NCBI GenBank assembly: GCA_964195155.1
Contig: CAXMOP010000115.1
Span: forward strand, 55,580 to 119,579
Reading direction: 5' to 3'
Length of the DNA stretch: 64,000 nt
Origin: JACZST01 sp964195155
Lineage (GTDB): Bacteria; Actinomycetota; Acidimicrobiia; Spongiisociales; UBA5794
The notes under the pieces were generated by a model. It did not search any database and was not told the DNA's origin. It was given only the letters and a program-made list of their open reading frames with translations. Of this stretch, positions 24,586 through 32,569 are shown piece by piece. Numbering within the stretch: the stretch's first letter is position 1; each line of letters opens with the position of its first letter. The translations under genes and the position numbers were made by a program.

Positions 24586-25577
24586 TGCCTTCCTCGAACC
24601 TTTCCACCAGGACGATTTCGCCGGGTTCGTCGCTGACTCGGACGCTGAGCTTCATGATGTTCCTGATTGGATGGACCGCCGTTCTCGCCACCACCCTGGG
24701 TTTCTTCGGCTCAACCTGGTGGCCGCTCGACATGCTGTCCGACTGGCGGCTGATCCTCGCCGTCGTGCTCGCCGCCGCCGCCCTGGCCGCCGGCTTCGGG
24801 TACTCCCGCATCTCCTCCATCGTCTTTCTGGTGGCGGCGATCGTCAATGCCGTCCTGATCGCACCCATGTGGCTGAATGACCAGGCGCAACTCACGTCGA
24901 GCGATCGGGTGCGGATCATCTCGCTCGATGTTGGATCGACACCGGACGCTCGCGAGTCGGTCATCGAGTGGATCAACATGAGCGAGGGTGACATCGTCCT
25001 CCTCGCCAACGCCGGCGGCAATTGGCGGCAGTACCTCGAGGGCGAGAATGCCCCGTACCGGGTCGTCACCGATGACCCCGGCCTCACCGGCGGAACTCTG
25101 GTCCTGGCACGCAGCGGCATTCCCGTCACCATCGAAGACGTGCCAAACGTCCTGGGGGCGGTGGACGTCATCGTCACCGTGCCGCTCGGGGACCAGAAGG
25201 TCACCATCGTCGGGGTCTCCTTCGAGCGCCCGGTGAACAGCAGCGCCTACAGCGAGCGCATCGACGAATTCACCGCGATCAACGCCAGGATGGGCCGAAA
25301 CACGAGCCCGACCGTCATCATCGGAAATCTGGAAGCGGCGCGCTGGTCTCATGCTTTCAGCGTCATCGCCAACGGGATGAACAATTCAGAGGATGGGTTC
25401 GGCTACATGGCAACCTTCCCGTCCTACACCGTGCCACTCGTGTCCGAGTACGCGGGCACTCCGGTCGATCACGCGTTGTACGTCGGGCCGATCACGGTCA
25501 GCCATCGCCGGGTCGGTCCCGACGTTGGAACGGACCATCGACCGCTGCTGATCGACCTGTCGCCGGCGAGCGGCTGA
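24585..25577 (+). CDS. Membrane protein with endonuclease/exonuclease/phosphatase-like domain, degenerate active site
   Basis: The 330-residue protein starts with three predicted membrane helices (about residues 20-95), followed by an extracytoplasmic domain with the EEP fold. The terminal motif 'GTDHRPLL' is kept. Where active enzymes have an acidic residue in the first metal motif the segment reads 'LLANAGGN', and GDFN reads 'GNLEA', so catalysis is doubtful. The ATG overlaps the propeller lipoprotein stop (TAATG), indicating tight coupling and a likely shared envelope job. Confidence 0.65.
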   Translation: MPSSNLSTRTISPGSSLTRTLSFMMFLIGWTAVLATTLGFFGSTWWPLDMLSDWRLILAVVLAAAALAAGFGYSRISSIVFLVAAIVNAVLIAPMWLNDQAQLTSSDRVRIISLDVGSTPDARESVIEWINMSEGDIVLLANAGGNWRQYLEGENAPYRVVTDDPGLTGGTLVLARSGIPVTIEDVPNVLGAVDVIVTVPLGDQKVTIVGVSFERPVNSSAYSERIDEFTAINARMGRNTSPTVIIGNLEAARWSHAFSVIANGMNNSEDGFGYMATFPSYTVPLVSEYAGTPVDHALYVGPITVSHRRVGPDVGTDHRPLLIDLSPASG

Positions 25578-25628
25578 GGGCCGTCAAGACGCCGCTGCCA
25601 ACCTGCTGGGGCGAGTAGCCTCGCCGGG

Positions 25629-27599
25629 ATGTCCCAGCTCTCCGACTACACCGCAATCACGGCCGACGACGTCACCGAAATCACCACCGTTGCCATCGAG
25701 CGCGCCAACGCGCTCGTCGCCGGTCTGGTCGACACCGGTCACCCTCGCACCTACGAGAGCACAATGCGACCACTCGACGACCTCGAGGTGGTGATCGGCG
25801 ACGCCAACGGGCGAGGTAGCTTCATGGCGCGGGTTCATCCCGACGACGGGGTTCGTCACGCCGCTGTTGCCGCCGAGGAGAGGATGGCCAAATGGGGCAA
25901 CGAGCTGGTCATGCGCACCGACCTGGCGAATGCCGTCAAGGCCTACGCAGCAACCGAGGACGCCGCGGACCTGACCGGGTTGCAAGCGCGCAACCTCAGC
26001 TTCTGGCTCCGCGACCTGCGCCGGGCCGGCCACGACCTCGACGACGCGGATCGCGACCGGCTGCGCGATCTTCGGCAACGCTTGATCGAGGCGCAGGTCG
26101 CCTACCGGAGCAACCTCGACGAATGGGACGATGCGATCGAAATGACCCGGGAAGACCTCGAGGGCCTCCCGGAGTCGTACATCGAGCGGCTCTCCCCCGG
26201 CGGGACCGAAGGCACCCACCGGGTGTCGATGGCCTACCCCGAGTACACCCCTTTCCTTGAAGAGGGCGTCCGCCGCGACCTGAGGGAAGCGCTCCAACAC
26301 AAGTTCTGGAACCGGGCGACTGGTGCGAACATGCCGCTCATCGAGGAGGCCGCCGAGCTGCGCCGCCGGATCGCACTGCTCCTCGGCTATGAGAACTGGG
26401 CCGCCTACGCGATGGAAGTGAAGATGGCCGACCCGGAGTCGGTCGATGAGCTCTACCGGTCGATCGTGCCGGGGCTCACCGCACGAGGCACCAGCGAGCT
26501 GACCGCCCTGCAAACCCTCGCCGCTGAAGAAATCGAAGGGCATCCGATCCAGCCATGGGACTGGACCTACTACCACACCAGTCAGAGGAAACTCGACTAC
26601 GGCATCGACCAAAACGAGGTCGCCGAATACTTCCCACTCGATACCGCGATCGCAGGCATGTTCGAGATCACCGGCGAGGTGTTCGGCCTGGAGTACCGGA
26701 GACGAGAAGACGCCCAGGCCTGGCACGAAGACGTGGTCCTCTACGAGATCTACAACGCGGGCAGCGTCGATCCCATCGCGTACTTCTACTTCGATCTCTT
26801 TCCGAGGGACGGTAAATACGGGCACGCCGCCTGTTTCGACATCATGGGCCGGGTCGTCAGTGATGACGGGACCGTCCGGGCGCCGGTCGCTGCGGTCGTC
26901 ACCAACTTCACCAAGCCCGGCCCCGACAGCCCTTCGCTGCTCAAGCACGGCGAGGCGTTGACGCTGTTTCACGAATTCGGCCACGTGCTCCACTTCTGCC
27001 TCACGACCGTTGATCTCCCCCGCTTCGCCGGGTACGACACCGAGTGGGACTTCGTCGAGGCCCCATCCCAGATCATGGAGAACTGGATGTGGGAACCCGA
27101 GGTGCTCGGCCGCTTCGCCCGCCATTACGAGACCGGAGAGCCAATCCCGGACGATCTGGTCAAGCAGCTTGTGGCGACCAGGGACCAGAACGAGGGGCTC
27201 ATCAACCTCAGACAGGTGTTCCTGGGCAAGTTCGATCTCGCACTCCATGAAGGAAACGAAAATCTCGACGTCGAGCAGGCAAACCGCGATGCCTACGCCT
27301 ACACGCTGCTCCCGTTCCACGAGGGCACGCACTTCGCCGCCTCGTTCGGCCACCTGATGGGCGGCTACGACGCCGGCTACTACGGCTACCAGTGGGCCAA
27401 GGTCTACGGCGACGATATGTTCTCGGTCTTTGCCGAGGAGGGGATCCTCAGTCCGGAGGTCGGGAAGCGCTACCGCGACGAGATCCTCGCCATGGGCTAT
27501 TCGCGGGATGCGATGGACCACCTCCGCGCCTTTCTCGGCCGCGAGCCGTCTCCGGACGCATACCTCCGCAAGCTCGGCCTGATTCCCGACCCGTCGTGA
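25629..27599 (+). CDS. M3-family metallopeptidase (oligoendopeptidase)
   Basis: The 656-residue cytoplasmic protein has the zinc motif HEFGH in 'LTLFHEFGHVLHFCL' near residue 445, with the third ligand Glu expected in 'EWDFVEAPSQIMENW'. The C-terminal 'AYAYTLLPFHEGTHFAASFGHLMGGYDAGYYGYQWAKVYGDD', read in parts, is the usual M3 substrate-binding region. It degrades oligopeptides. The gene shares GTGA with the downstream CHAD gene. A long antisense reading frame covers it but is a codon-bias shadow. Confidence 0.93.
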   Translation: MSQLSDYTAITADDVTEITTVAIERANALVAGLVDTGHPRTYESTMRPLDDLEVVIGDANGRGSFMARVHPDDGVRHAAVAAEERMAKWGNELVMRTDLANAVKAYAATEDAADLTGLQARNLSFWLRDLRRAGHDLDDADRDRLRDLRQRLIEAQVAYRSNLDEWDDAIEMTREDLEGLPESYIERLSPGGTEGTHRVSMAYPEYTPFLEEGVRRDLREALQHKFWNRATGANMPLIEEAAELRRRIALLLGYENWAAYAMEVKMADPESVDELYRSIVPGLTARGTSELTALQTLAAEEIEGHPIQPWDWTYYHTSQRKLDYGIDQNEVAEYFPLDTAIAGMFEITGEVFGLEYRRREDAQAWHEDVVLYEIYNAGSVDPIAYFYFDLFPRDGKYGHAACFDIMGRVVSDDGTVRAPVAAVVTNFTKPGPDSPSLLKHGEALTLFHEFGHVLHFCLTTVDLPRFAGYDTEWDFVEAPSQIMENWMWEPEVLGRFARHYETGEPIPDDLVKQLVATRDQNEGLINLRQVFLGKFDLALHEGNENLDVEQANRDAYAYTLLPFHEGTHFAASFGHLMGGYDAGYYGYQWAKVYGDDMFSVFAEEGILSPEVGKRYRDEILAMGYSRDAMDHLRAFLGREPSPDAYLRKLGLIPDPS

Positions 27600-28408
27600 A
27601 GGGCGGCGGCTCCGATCTCCGCGCGGCCGAGATGGAGTGGCTGGACCATTTGCTGGCAACCATGGCGAACCCCGGCGACATCGACGCCGCGATCCACGAG
27701 ACCCGTAAGGGCGTCAAGCGCCTCCGGGCCCATCTCCGGCTCACCCGGGGCGCCATCGATCCCGCGGCCTACCGCGGCCGGGATGACGATCTGCGCTCCA
27801 TCGGCCTCATCCTGGCGCCTGCGCGCGATGCATTTGTGCTCAGCTTGACCCTCGAGGGGCTCGAGTCGAGCGAGGGCTGGGGACCGGCAGGGGACTTCAT
27901 CAAGGCCAATCACCAAGCCGCAATCGACGAAGTCCTCGCAGGCCCTGTCGACGAGGTCGTACGAATCCTCACCGCAGTGCGAGAACGCTGGCCGCGGGTG
28001 GGGGATGTCGAGGCGACGGTGATCACCAATAGCCTCGCCCGCAGCTACCGCCGCGGTCGGCTTGCGCGGGACGACGCAGTGGATGGGGAACACACCGGGG
28101 AGTTCCATCGATGGCGAAAGTTGGTGAAGTACCTGCGCTATCAGCTCGAAGCGGTTGGCGGTGACGCCGCGGTTGTTGCGTCACTGACCGAGCTCGGCGA
28201 GTGGCTGGGCCTCGAGCACGACCACACCGTCTTCATCGAGTTCTGCGACGACGAGATCAACCTGCTCCCCGACCGCCGCGATCGCTACGTGCTCATCGAT
28301 CGCGCCGAAACCCGCCGCGCCGAGCTCCGGGCCGCTTCGTTGGCGACGACCGTATTTGCCCAAGAGCCGGAAGCGTTCGTCTCCACCCTGATCCCCTTTC
28401 TTGCGTAG
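27596..28408 (+). CDS. CHAD-domain protein
   Basis: The 270-residue protein is a single alpha-helical CHAD domain, with the histidine and Arg/Lys pattern 'IHETRKGVKRLRAHLRL' at the N-terminus and 'FHRWRKLVKYLRYQLEAV' in the second half. CHAD domains bind inorganic polyphosphate; some are fused to CYTH triphosphatases, but there is no CYTH part here. It starts at a GTG overlapping the M3 peptidase stop. Its last codons and stop form one arm of a perfect 12-bp inverted repeat shared with convergent menE. Confidence 0.82.
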   Translation: MKGGGSDLRAAEMEWLDHLLATMANPGDIDAAIHETRKGVKRLRAHLRLTRGAIDPAAYRGRDDDLRSIGLILAPARDAFVLSLTLEGLESSEGWGPAGDFIKANHQAAIDEVLAGPVDEVVRILTAVRERWPRVGDVEATVITNSLARSYRRGRLARDDAVDGEHTGEFHRWRKLVKYLRYQLEAVGGDAAVVASLTELGEWLGLEHDHTVFIEFCDDEINLLPDRRDRYVLIDRAETRRAELRAASLATTVFAQEPEAFVSTLIPFLA

Positions 28409-28443
28409 CGAGGAGCGATATATGGCCATCTGCTACGCAAGAA
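28398..28443. terminator. Bidirectional hairpin between the CHAD gene and menE
   Basis: TTCTTGCGTAGC (28398-28409) and GCTACGCAAGAA (28432-28443) are perfect inverted repeats with a 22-base loop. Both arms include the last two codons and the TAG stop of the flanking convergent genes, so each gene ends in Leu-Ala-stop encoded by the same bases. Confidence 0.65.
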
Positions 28444-29689
28444 GGGCTGCTACCGCCAATCGGTCGACCTTGCCGTTTGGCAGCTCGGGCAGGGCTTCGA
28501 CCCGGAGCCATCGCTTCGGAACCTGGTGGACGGCGAGCGCCGCCCTCGCTCGGGATCCGAGCGTCGCTTCGTCGAGGTCATCGCCCTCGAAGACCGCAAC
28601 CACGGCCTGACCCCAGTCGTCGTCGGCCACGCCGATCACCACAGCCCGACTGATCGACGGGAACGACTCGAGAACGGCCTCGACCATCTGGGGAGCGACC
28701 TTCTCGCCGCCGGTGAGGATGACCTCGTCCTTTCTGCCGGTCACGACAAGGCGCCCCGCCTCGTCCAGGTGCCCGAGATCACGGGTCCGGTGGGGACCGA
28801 CCCTTGGCGGCTCCCCGACATAGCCGGGTGACACGGCCGGCCCGTCGACGAGAATCTCGCCGTCCTCGAAGGTCACCGACATCTCATCCAGCGGGAAACC
28901 GACGGTGCCGATGGCATCGCGCTCAGTGCCCGGGGATACCGTTGCCACCTGTGAACAGGTCTCGGTGGTCCCATAGGTGGTAAGCACCGGCAGGCCCGCC
29001 TCCAGCGCCCGGCCAATGAGTTCGCTGGTCGCCGGACCGCCGCCGAGCAGCACCGCCTTCACCCCCCGGTACGGGCCGGGGTCGGCTTCGAGGACCCGGT
29101 GCAACATGGTTGGCACGAGGCTCGCCATCGAGACTGCTCCTTCCCTCAGCGCTCCGGCGACGAGACCAGCATCGAAACGATCATTGATCAGCACAGACCC
29201 TCCGGCGGCAAGGGACCGCCAGATCACCGACAGGCCCGCGATGTGATAGAGCGGCAGGCACAGCAGCCATCGATCGGATGCGTCGTTCCCCAGCCGACCC
29301 TGTGACGAGGCCAGCGCCGCAGTGATGTTTTCTGCGGTCAGGATCACGCCCTTTGGATCGCCGGAGGATCCCGAGGTGGTGACGACGGCATAGGCGTCGT
29401 CCGGGGCATCCTCGCCGGCTCCCGGCGGCGTCGGGCCAAACGGGGCCAGTGTGGCTCCAAGGCGGGAGCCGCTCACCAGCAGCTCCACGGTTTCTGGCCG
29501 GGGAACGGCGGAGAAGGGCATCAGCGATCCGCGACCGAGCCCCTTGGACCGAAGTTCGGCGGCCGAGCGATCGGCGGCTTCGTCGAGCTCGGCATAGGTG
29601 GTCGTGCGGTCGCCGAAAACGACTACCGGTGCGTCCGGCGTCGCCGCGGCGCGGTCACGGACCCAGTCCGTCAACTGAGGATCAACCAT
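28433..29689 (-). CDS. menE: o-Succinylbenzoate-CoA ligase
   Basis: MenE activates o-succinylbenzoate with ATP and CoA in menaquinone synthesis. The 418-residue adenylate-forming enzyme has the P-loop TTSGSSGDPKGV, the YGTTETC motif, 'GRKDEVILTGGEKV' and the C-terminal lysine motif LPNGKVDR. Neighbouring menB, menA, menD and menF make MenE the best call among acyl-CoA ligases. The start codon at 29689 overlaps the divergent menB start in a CCATGG palindrome. No better in-frame start is seen, as the upstream frame lacks similarity. Confidence 0.88.
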   Translation of the reverse strand: MVDPQLTDWVRDRAAATPDAPVVVFGDRTTTYAELDEAADRSAAELRSKGLGRGSLMPFSAVPRPETVELLVSGSRLGATLAPFGPTPPGAGEDAPDDAYAVVTTSGSSGDPKGVILTAENITAALASSQGRLGNDASDRWLLCLPLYHIAGLSVIWRSLAAGGSVLINDRFDAGLVAGALREGAVSMASLVPTMLHRVLEADPGPYRGVKAVLLGGGPATSELIGRALEAGLPVLTTYGTTETCSQVATVSPGTERDAIGTVGFPLDEMSVTFEDGEILVDGPAVSPGYVGEPPRVGPHRTRDLGHLDEAGRLVVTGRKDEVILTGGEKVAPQMVEAVLESFPSISRAVVIGVADDDWGQAVVAVFEGDDLDEATLGSRARAALAVHQVPKRWLRVEALPELPNGKVDRLAVAALLA

Positions 29690-30602
29690 GGCCTCGCTAC
29701 AGTATCGCCCCGTGATCTCCGAGCTGTTCGACCCCGGGGTCTGGGCGCCGGTGGAGGGTTTCTCCTTCACCGATATCACGTACCACCGCGCCCGCGATGT
29801 CGGTGCGGTGAGAATCGCCTTCGACCGCCCGGAGGTGAGGAACGCCTTTCGCCCCCACACGGTCGACGAGCTGTTCACCGCGCTCGATCACGCCAGGATG
29901 ACGAGCAACGTCGGATGTGTACTCCTCACGGGCAACGGCCCATCCGCCAAAGACGGCGGCTGGGCATTCTCGTCGGGAGGAGATCAATCCATCCGTGGCG
30001 CCGACGGATACCAATACGAGGACGACGAGGGCATCGACCCGGGCCGCCTCGGCCGCCTCCACATCATGGAGGTGCAGCGGCTGATCCGTTTCATGCCCAA
30101 GGTCGTCATCGCCGTTGTCCCCGGCTGGGCGGTCGGTGGCGGCCACAGCCTCCATGTCGTCTGCGATCTGACCCTGGCCTCCCGCCAGCGGGCGGTGTTC
30201 AAGCAGACCGACGCCGACGTCGCCTCATTCGACGGCGGCTACGGGTCGGCCTATCTGGCGCGCCAAATCGGGCAGAAACGCGCCAGAGAGATCTTCTTCC
30301 TCGGCAGGGACTACTCGGCGGAGGAGGCATTCGACATGGGAATGGTCAACGCGGTCGTCGATCACGCCGACCTCGAGCAGGTCGCGCTCCAGTGGGCGTC
30401 GGAAATCGTGGCGAAGAGCCCGACGTCGCAGCGGATGATCAAGTTCGCGTTCAATCTCCAGGACGACGGGATCGTCGGCCAGCAACTGTTCGCCGCGGAA
30501 GCCACCCGGCTCGCCTACGGGACGGACGAGGCCAAGGAAGGACGGGATGCCTTCCTGGAGAAGCGCGACCAGGACTACGGCGAGTTCCCGTGGTATTACT
30601 GA
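29688..30602 (+). CDS. menB: 1,4-Dihydroxy-2-naphthoyl-CoA synthase
   Basis: MenB cyclises o-succinylbenzoyl-CoA. The 304-residue crotonase-fold protein has 'RPEVRNAFRPHTVDEL', 'GNGPSAKDGGWAFSSGGDQ', 'GWAVGGGHSLHVVCDLTLAS', 'TDADVASFDGGYGSAYLARQ' and 'SQRMIKFAFN', nearly the pattern of M. tuberculosis MenB. The ATG at 29688 has AGGA six bases upstream; a GTG at 29712 is an alternative. The stop codon TGA (30600-30602) is the first base triplet of a heptamer repeat that separates it from menA. Confidence 0.94.
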   Translation: MASLQYRPVISELFDPGVWAPVEGFSFTDITYHRARDVGAVRIAFDRPEVRNAFRPHTVDELFTALDHARMTSNVGCVLLTGNGPSAKDGGWAFSSGGDQSIRGADGYQYEDDEGIDPGRLGRLHIMEVQRLIRFMPKVVIAVVPGWAVGGGHSLHVVCDLTLASRQRAVFKQTDADVASFDGGYGSAYLARQIGQKRAREIFFLGRDYSAEEAFDMGMVNAVVDHADLEQVALQWASEIVAKSPTSQRMIKFAFNLQDDGIVGQQLFAAEATRLAYGTDEAKEGRDAFLEKRDQDYGEFPWYY

Positions 30603-30699
30603 GTCGCGAGTCGCGAGTCGCGAGACACGAGCAGAACCGATCCGACTCTGGACTTGCGACTCCCGACTCGCGACTCGCGACTCGCGACTCGCGACTCCC
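30601..30699. repeat. Heptamer array with inverted halves between menB and menA
   Basis: The 99 bases read almost wholly as 7-bp units: GAGTCGC three times, GAGACAC, GAGCAGA, a short centre, then GACTCTG, GACTTGC, GACTCCC, GACTCGC four times and GACTCCC. The two halves are complementary and could form a long hairpin. It begins in the menB stop and ends at the TTG start of menA. Confidence 0.9.
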
Positions 30700-31584
30700 T
30701 TGAGCCCCTGGGTTCTTGCGGCGCGACCGGCGACCCTGACCGCCGCTGCGGCACCGGTGCTTGTTGGCAGCGCCCTGGCGGCTGCCGATGAGGTTTTTCG
30801 AGTTGACGCATTCGTCGTCATCTTGTTCGCCGCGCTCGCCATCCAGGTCGGCGTGAACTTTGCCAACGACCTTGCCGACGCTTCGCGTGGCGCCGACACG
30901 GACGACCGGGTCGGGCCGAAGCGGGCGGTGGCCTCCGGGCTGATCACGCCGTCGCGGATGAAGCGCGGCATCGCCGTCGCCTTCGGCCTCGCCTCGATAG
31001 CCGGCCTGTACCTGATCTGGCTCGGCGGCTGGGTGATCGTCGCCATCGGCGTCCTGTCGATCATCGCCGCCCTCGCCTACACCAGCGGTCCCGTCCCTTA
31101 CGGCTACTACGGCCTGGGCGAGGTCTTCGTCTTCATCTTCTTCGGCCTGGTCGCCACCGCCGGCACCCGATATGTGTACGACCGCAGCGCACCCGCCGAT
31201 GCCTGGTGGGCCGGCGTCGCCGTGGGGCTGCTCGCGGCAGCCATCCTGGTCGCCAACAACGTCCGTGATGAAGAGACCGATCGCGCCGCCGGAAAGCGGA
31301 CGCTTACCGTGCTCCTCGGCGGACGCGTCAACCGGCAGCTCTATACGGCAATGGTGGGCGGGGCCTTCGTCACGGTCGCCCTCGCCATCGTGGTCGGTGT
31401 CCTGCCCGTCTGGTCGCTGCTGGCTTTCGCTGCCATACCGCGAGCCGGGATACTGGTGCGGGAGATGCTCTCGGGGACATCCGGCCCTGCACTGATCGGG
31501 GTGCTGATCGGCACGGCCAGGCTGCAACTGGTGTTTGCGGTGCTGCTGGCGAGTGGGATTCTCTTCGAGAGCTTCCGCGCTTAG
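30700..31584 (+). CDS. menA: 1,4-Dihydroxy-2-naphthoate polyprenyltransferase
   Basis: MenA attaches the prenyl tail to DHNA in the membrane. The 294-residue protein begins 'SPWVLAARPATLTAAAAPVL', shows the first Asp-rich motif as 'NFANDLADASRGADTDDRVG' and the second as 'NNVRDEETDRAAGKRTL', and has about nine hydrophobic helices. The start is a TTG at 30700 directly after the repeat array. No ATG or ribosome-binding site exists before residue 80, and the reading frame runs back through the repeat, so initiation here is a best guess. Confidence 0.88.
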   Translation: MSPWVLAARPATLTAAAAPVLVGSALAAADEVFRVDAFVVILFAALAIQVGVNFANDLADASRGADTDDRVGPKRAVASGLITPSRMKRGIAVAFGLASIAGLYLIWLGGWVIVAIGVLSIIAALAYTSGPVPYGYYGLGEVFVFIFFGLVATAGTRYVYDRSAPADAWWAGVAVGLLAAAILVANNVRDEETDRAAGKRTLTVLLGGRVNRQLYTAMVGGAFVTVALAIVVGVLPVWSLLAFAAIPRAGILVREMLSGTSGPALIGVLIGTARLQLVFAVLLASGILFESFRA

Positions 31585-32489
31585 GTGTATCGCCGCTCCC
31601 TGGCCAGCGTGTCGATCACAGCGGAACCCGTTTGGGCGTCGTCGACGGTCACGATGGTCGCCACGCGGTTGGCGCGCTCGATCCTGATGGCCGGTCCGCC
31701 CCGGATGATGTAGGCGCGTCGCCCCGAGCGCATGCGCCAGCCCCATCCACCGTACGCCAGAGGGTGGACCACGACGGCTCCGGCGCCGGTGATCTTGTCG
31801 ATCGAGAGCCTCCGTCTGGGAAAGCCGAGCGGACCGAGCGAGATCCTGACACCGGCTTCGCGCACCTCGACGCGAACGAAAGCGAAGATCACCAGCAAGA
31901 TGGCCAGCACCACCATCAGCAAGGCCCAGATCGGGTCGAGCACAAACACCAAGCCCATCGGGAATGCTGCCAGCACCGCGATCCAGAGGTTGGATGCTCG
32001 CCCCGACCAGGTCGTCGCGGTCGTTGCTACCTCTTCCATCGGCACGTCTTCTGGCACCGCTCCTCTTCCGCCCGCGAGCATCCAGCCGATCCACCCCAAA
32101 ACCAAAGCGACCAACAACAAACCGACGAACGTCGCCGAGCTGAGGTTCCTGGCTTCATCCCAACCGGCCGCATCGAGGTTGAAGAAAAGCACCTGGGCGT
32201 TGATCGCCGCCAGGAGTCCGAGGATGAAATACACCACCGAGGTCAGCGGAGCGTTCGGTCCCCGTCGGGTTCCGGTGATGAGGCCGTACCAGACCAGCAG
32301 CATCCCGCCGATCAGGCCGCCCGCGTATAGCCACAACGGCAGCGTCCCATTCGGCTCGCCGGAGATGCCCCAGTGCACGGCGAGCGGATCCGGATATCGG
32401 TTCCCGTAGTACACGAGCGGCACCACCGATACAGCAATCAGGACCAGGGGAATGATCCAGACGGTCAGCCAGCGGCGGATTCGTTGCAT
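31581..32489 (-). CDS. DUF1648-type membrane protein
   Basis: The 302-residue protein has a DUF1648-like N-terminal part ('VPLVYYGNRYPDPLAVHWGISGEPNG'), five to seven predicted membrane helices, and a C-terminal cytoplasmic-looking beta region ('RRLSIDKITGAGAVVVHPLAYGG') resembling the PH-like segment found in related membrane proteins. No function is known. It converges with menA, and their stops overlap by four bases. It is divergent from menD. Confidence 0.65.
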   Translation of the reverse strand: MQRIRRWLTVWIIPLVLIAVSVVPLVYYGNRYPDPLAVHWGISGEPNGTLPLWLYAGGLIGGMLLVWYGLITGTRRGPNAPLTSVVYFILGLLAAINAQVLFFNLDAAGWDEARNLSSATFVGLLLVALVLGWIGWMLAGGRGAVPEDVPMEEVATTATTWSGRASNLWIAVLAAFPMGLVFVLDPIWALLMVVLAILLVIFAFVRVEVREAGVRISLGPLGFPRRRLSIDKITGAGAVVVHPLAYGGWGWRMRSGRRAYIIRGGPAIRIERANRVATIVTVDDAQTGSAVIDTLARERRYT

Positions 32490-32569
32490 CAAGGCAGTAT
32501 CGCAGCCAATGCCTGTCGAAATGTGCCGGCGAAAGATGCCCGGGGAAGGGCGCCGGTAACCTCCGTTCG

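Noticed and set aside
25584..27659. A 691-codon open frame on the minus strand
   Set aside because: It lies antisense to the M3 peptidase, whose HEFGH motif and family blocks prove the plus strand. High GC keeps the antisense frame open.
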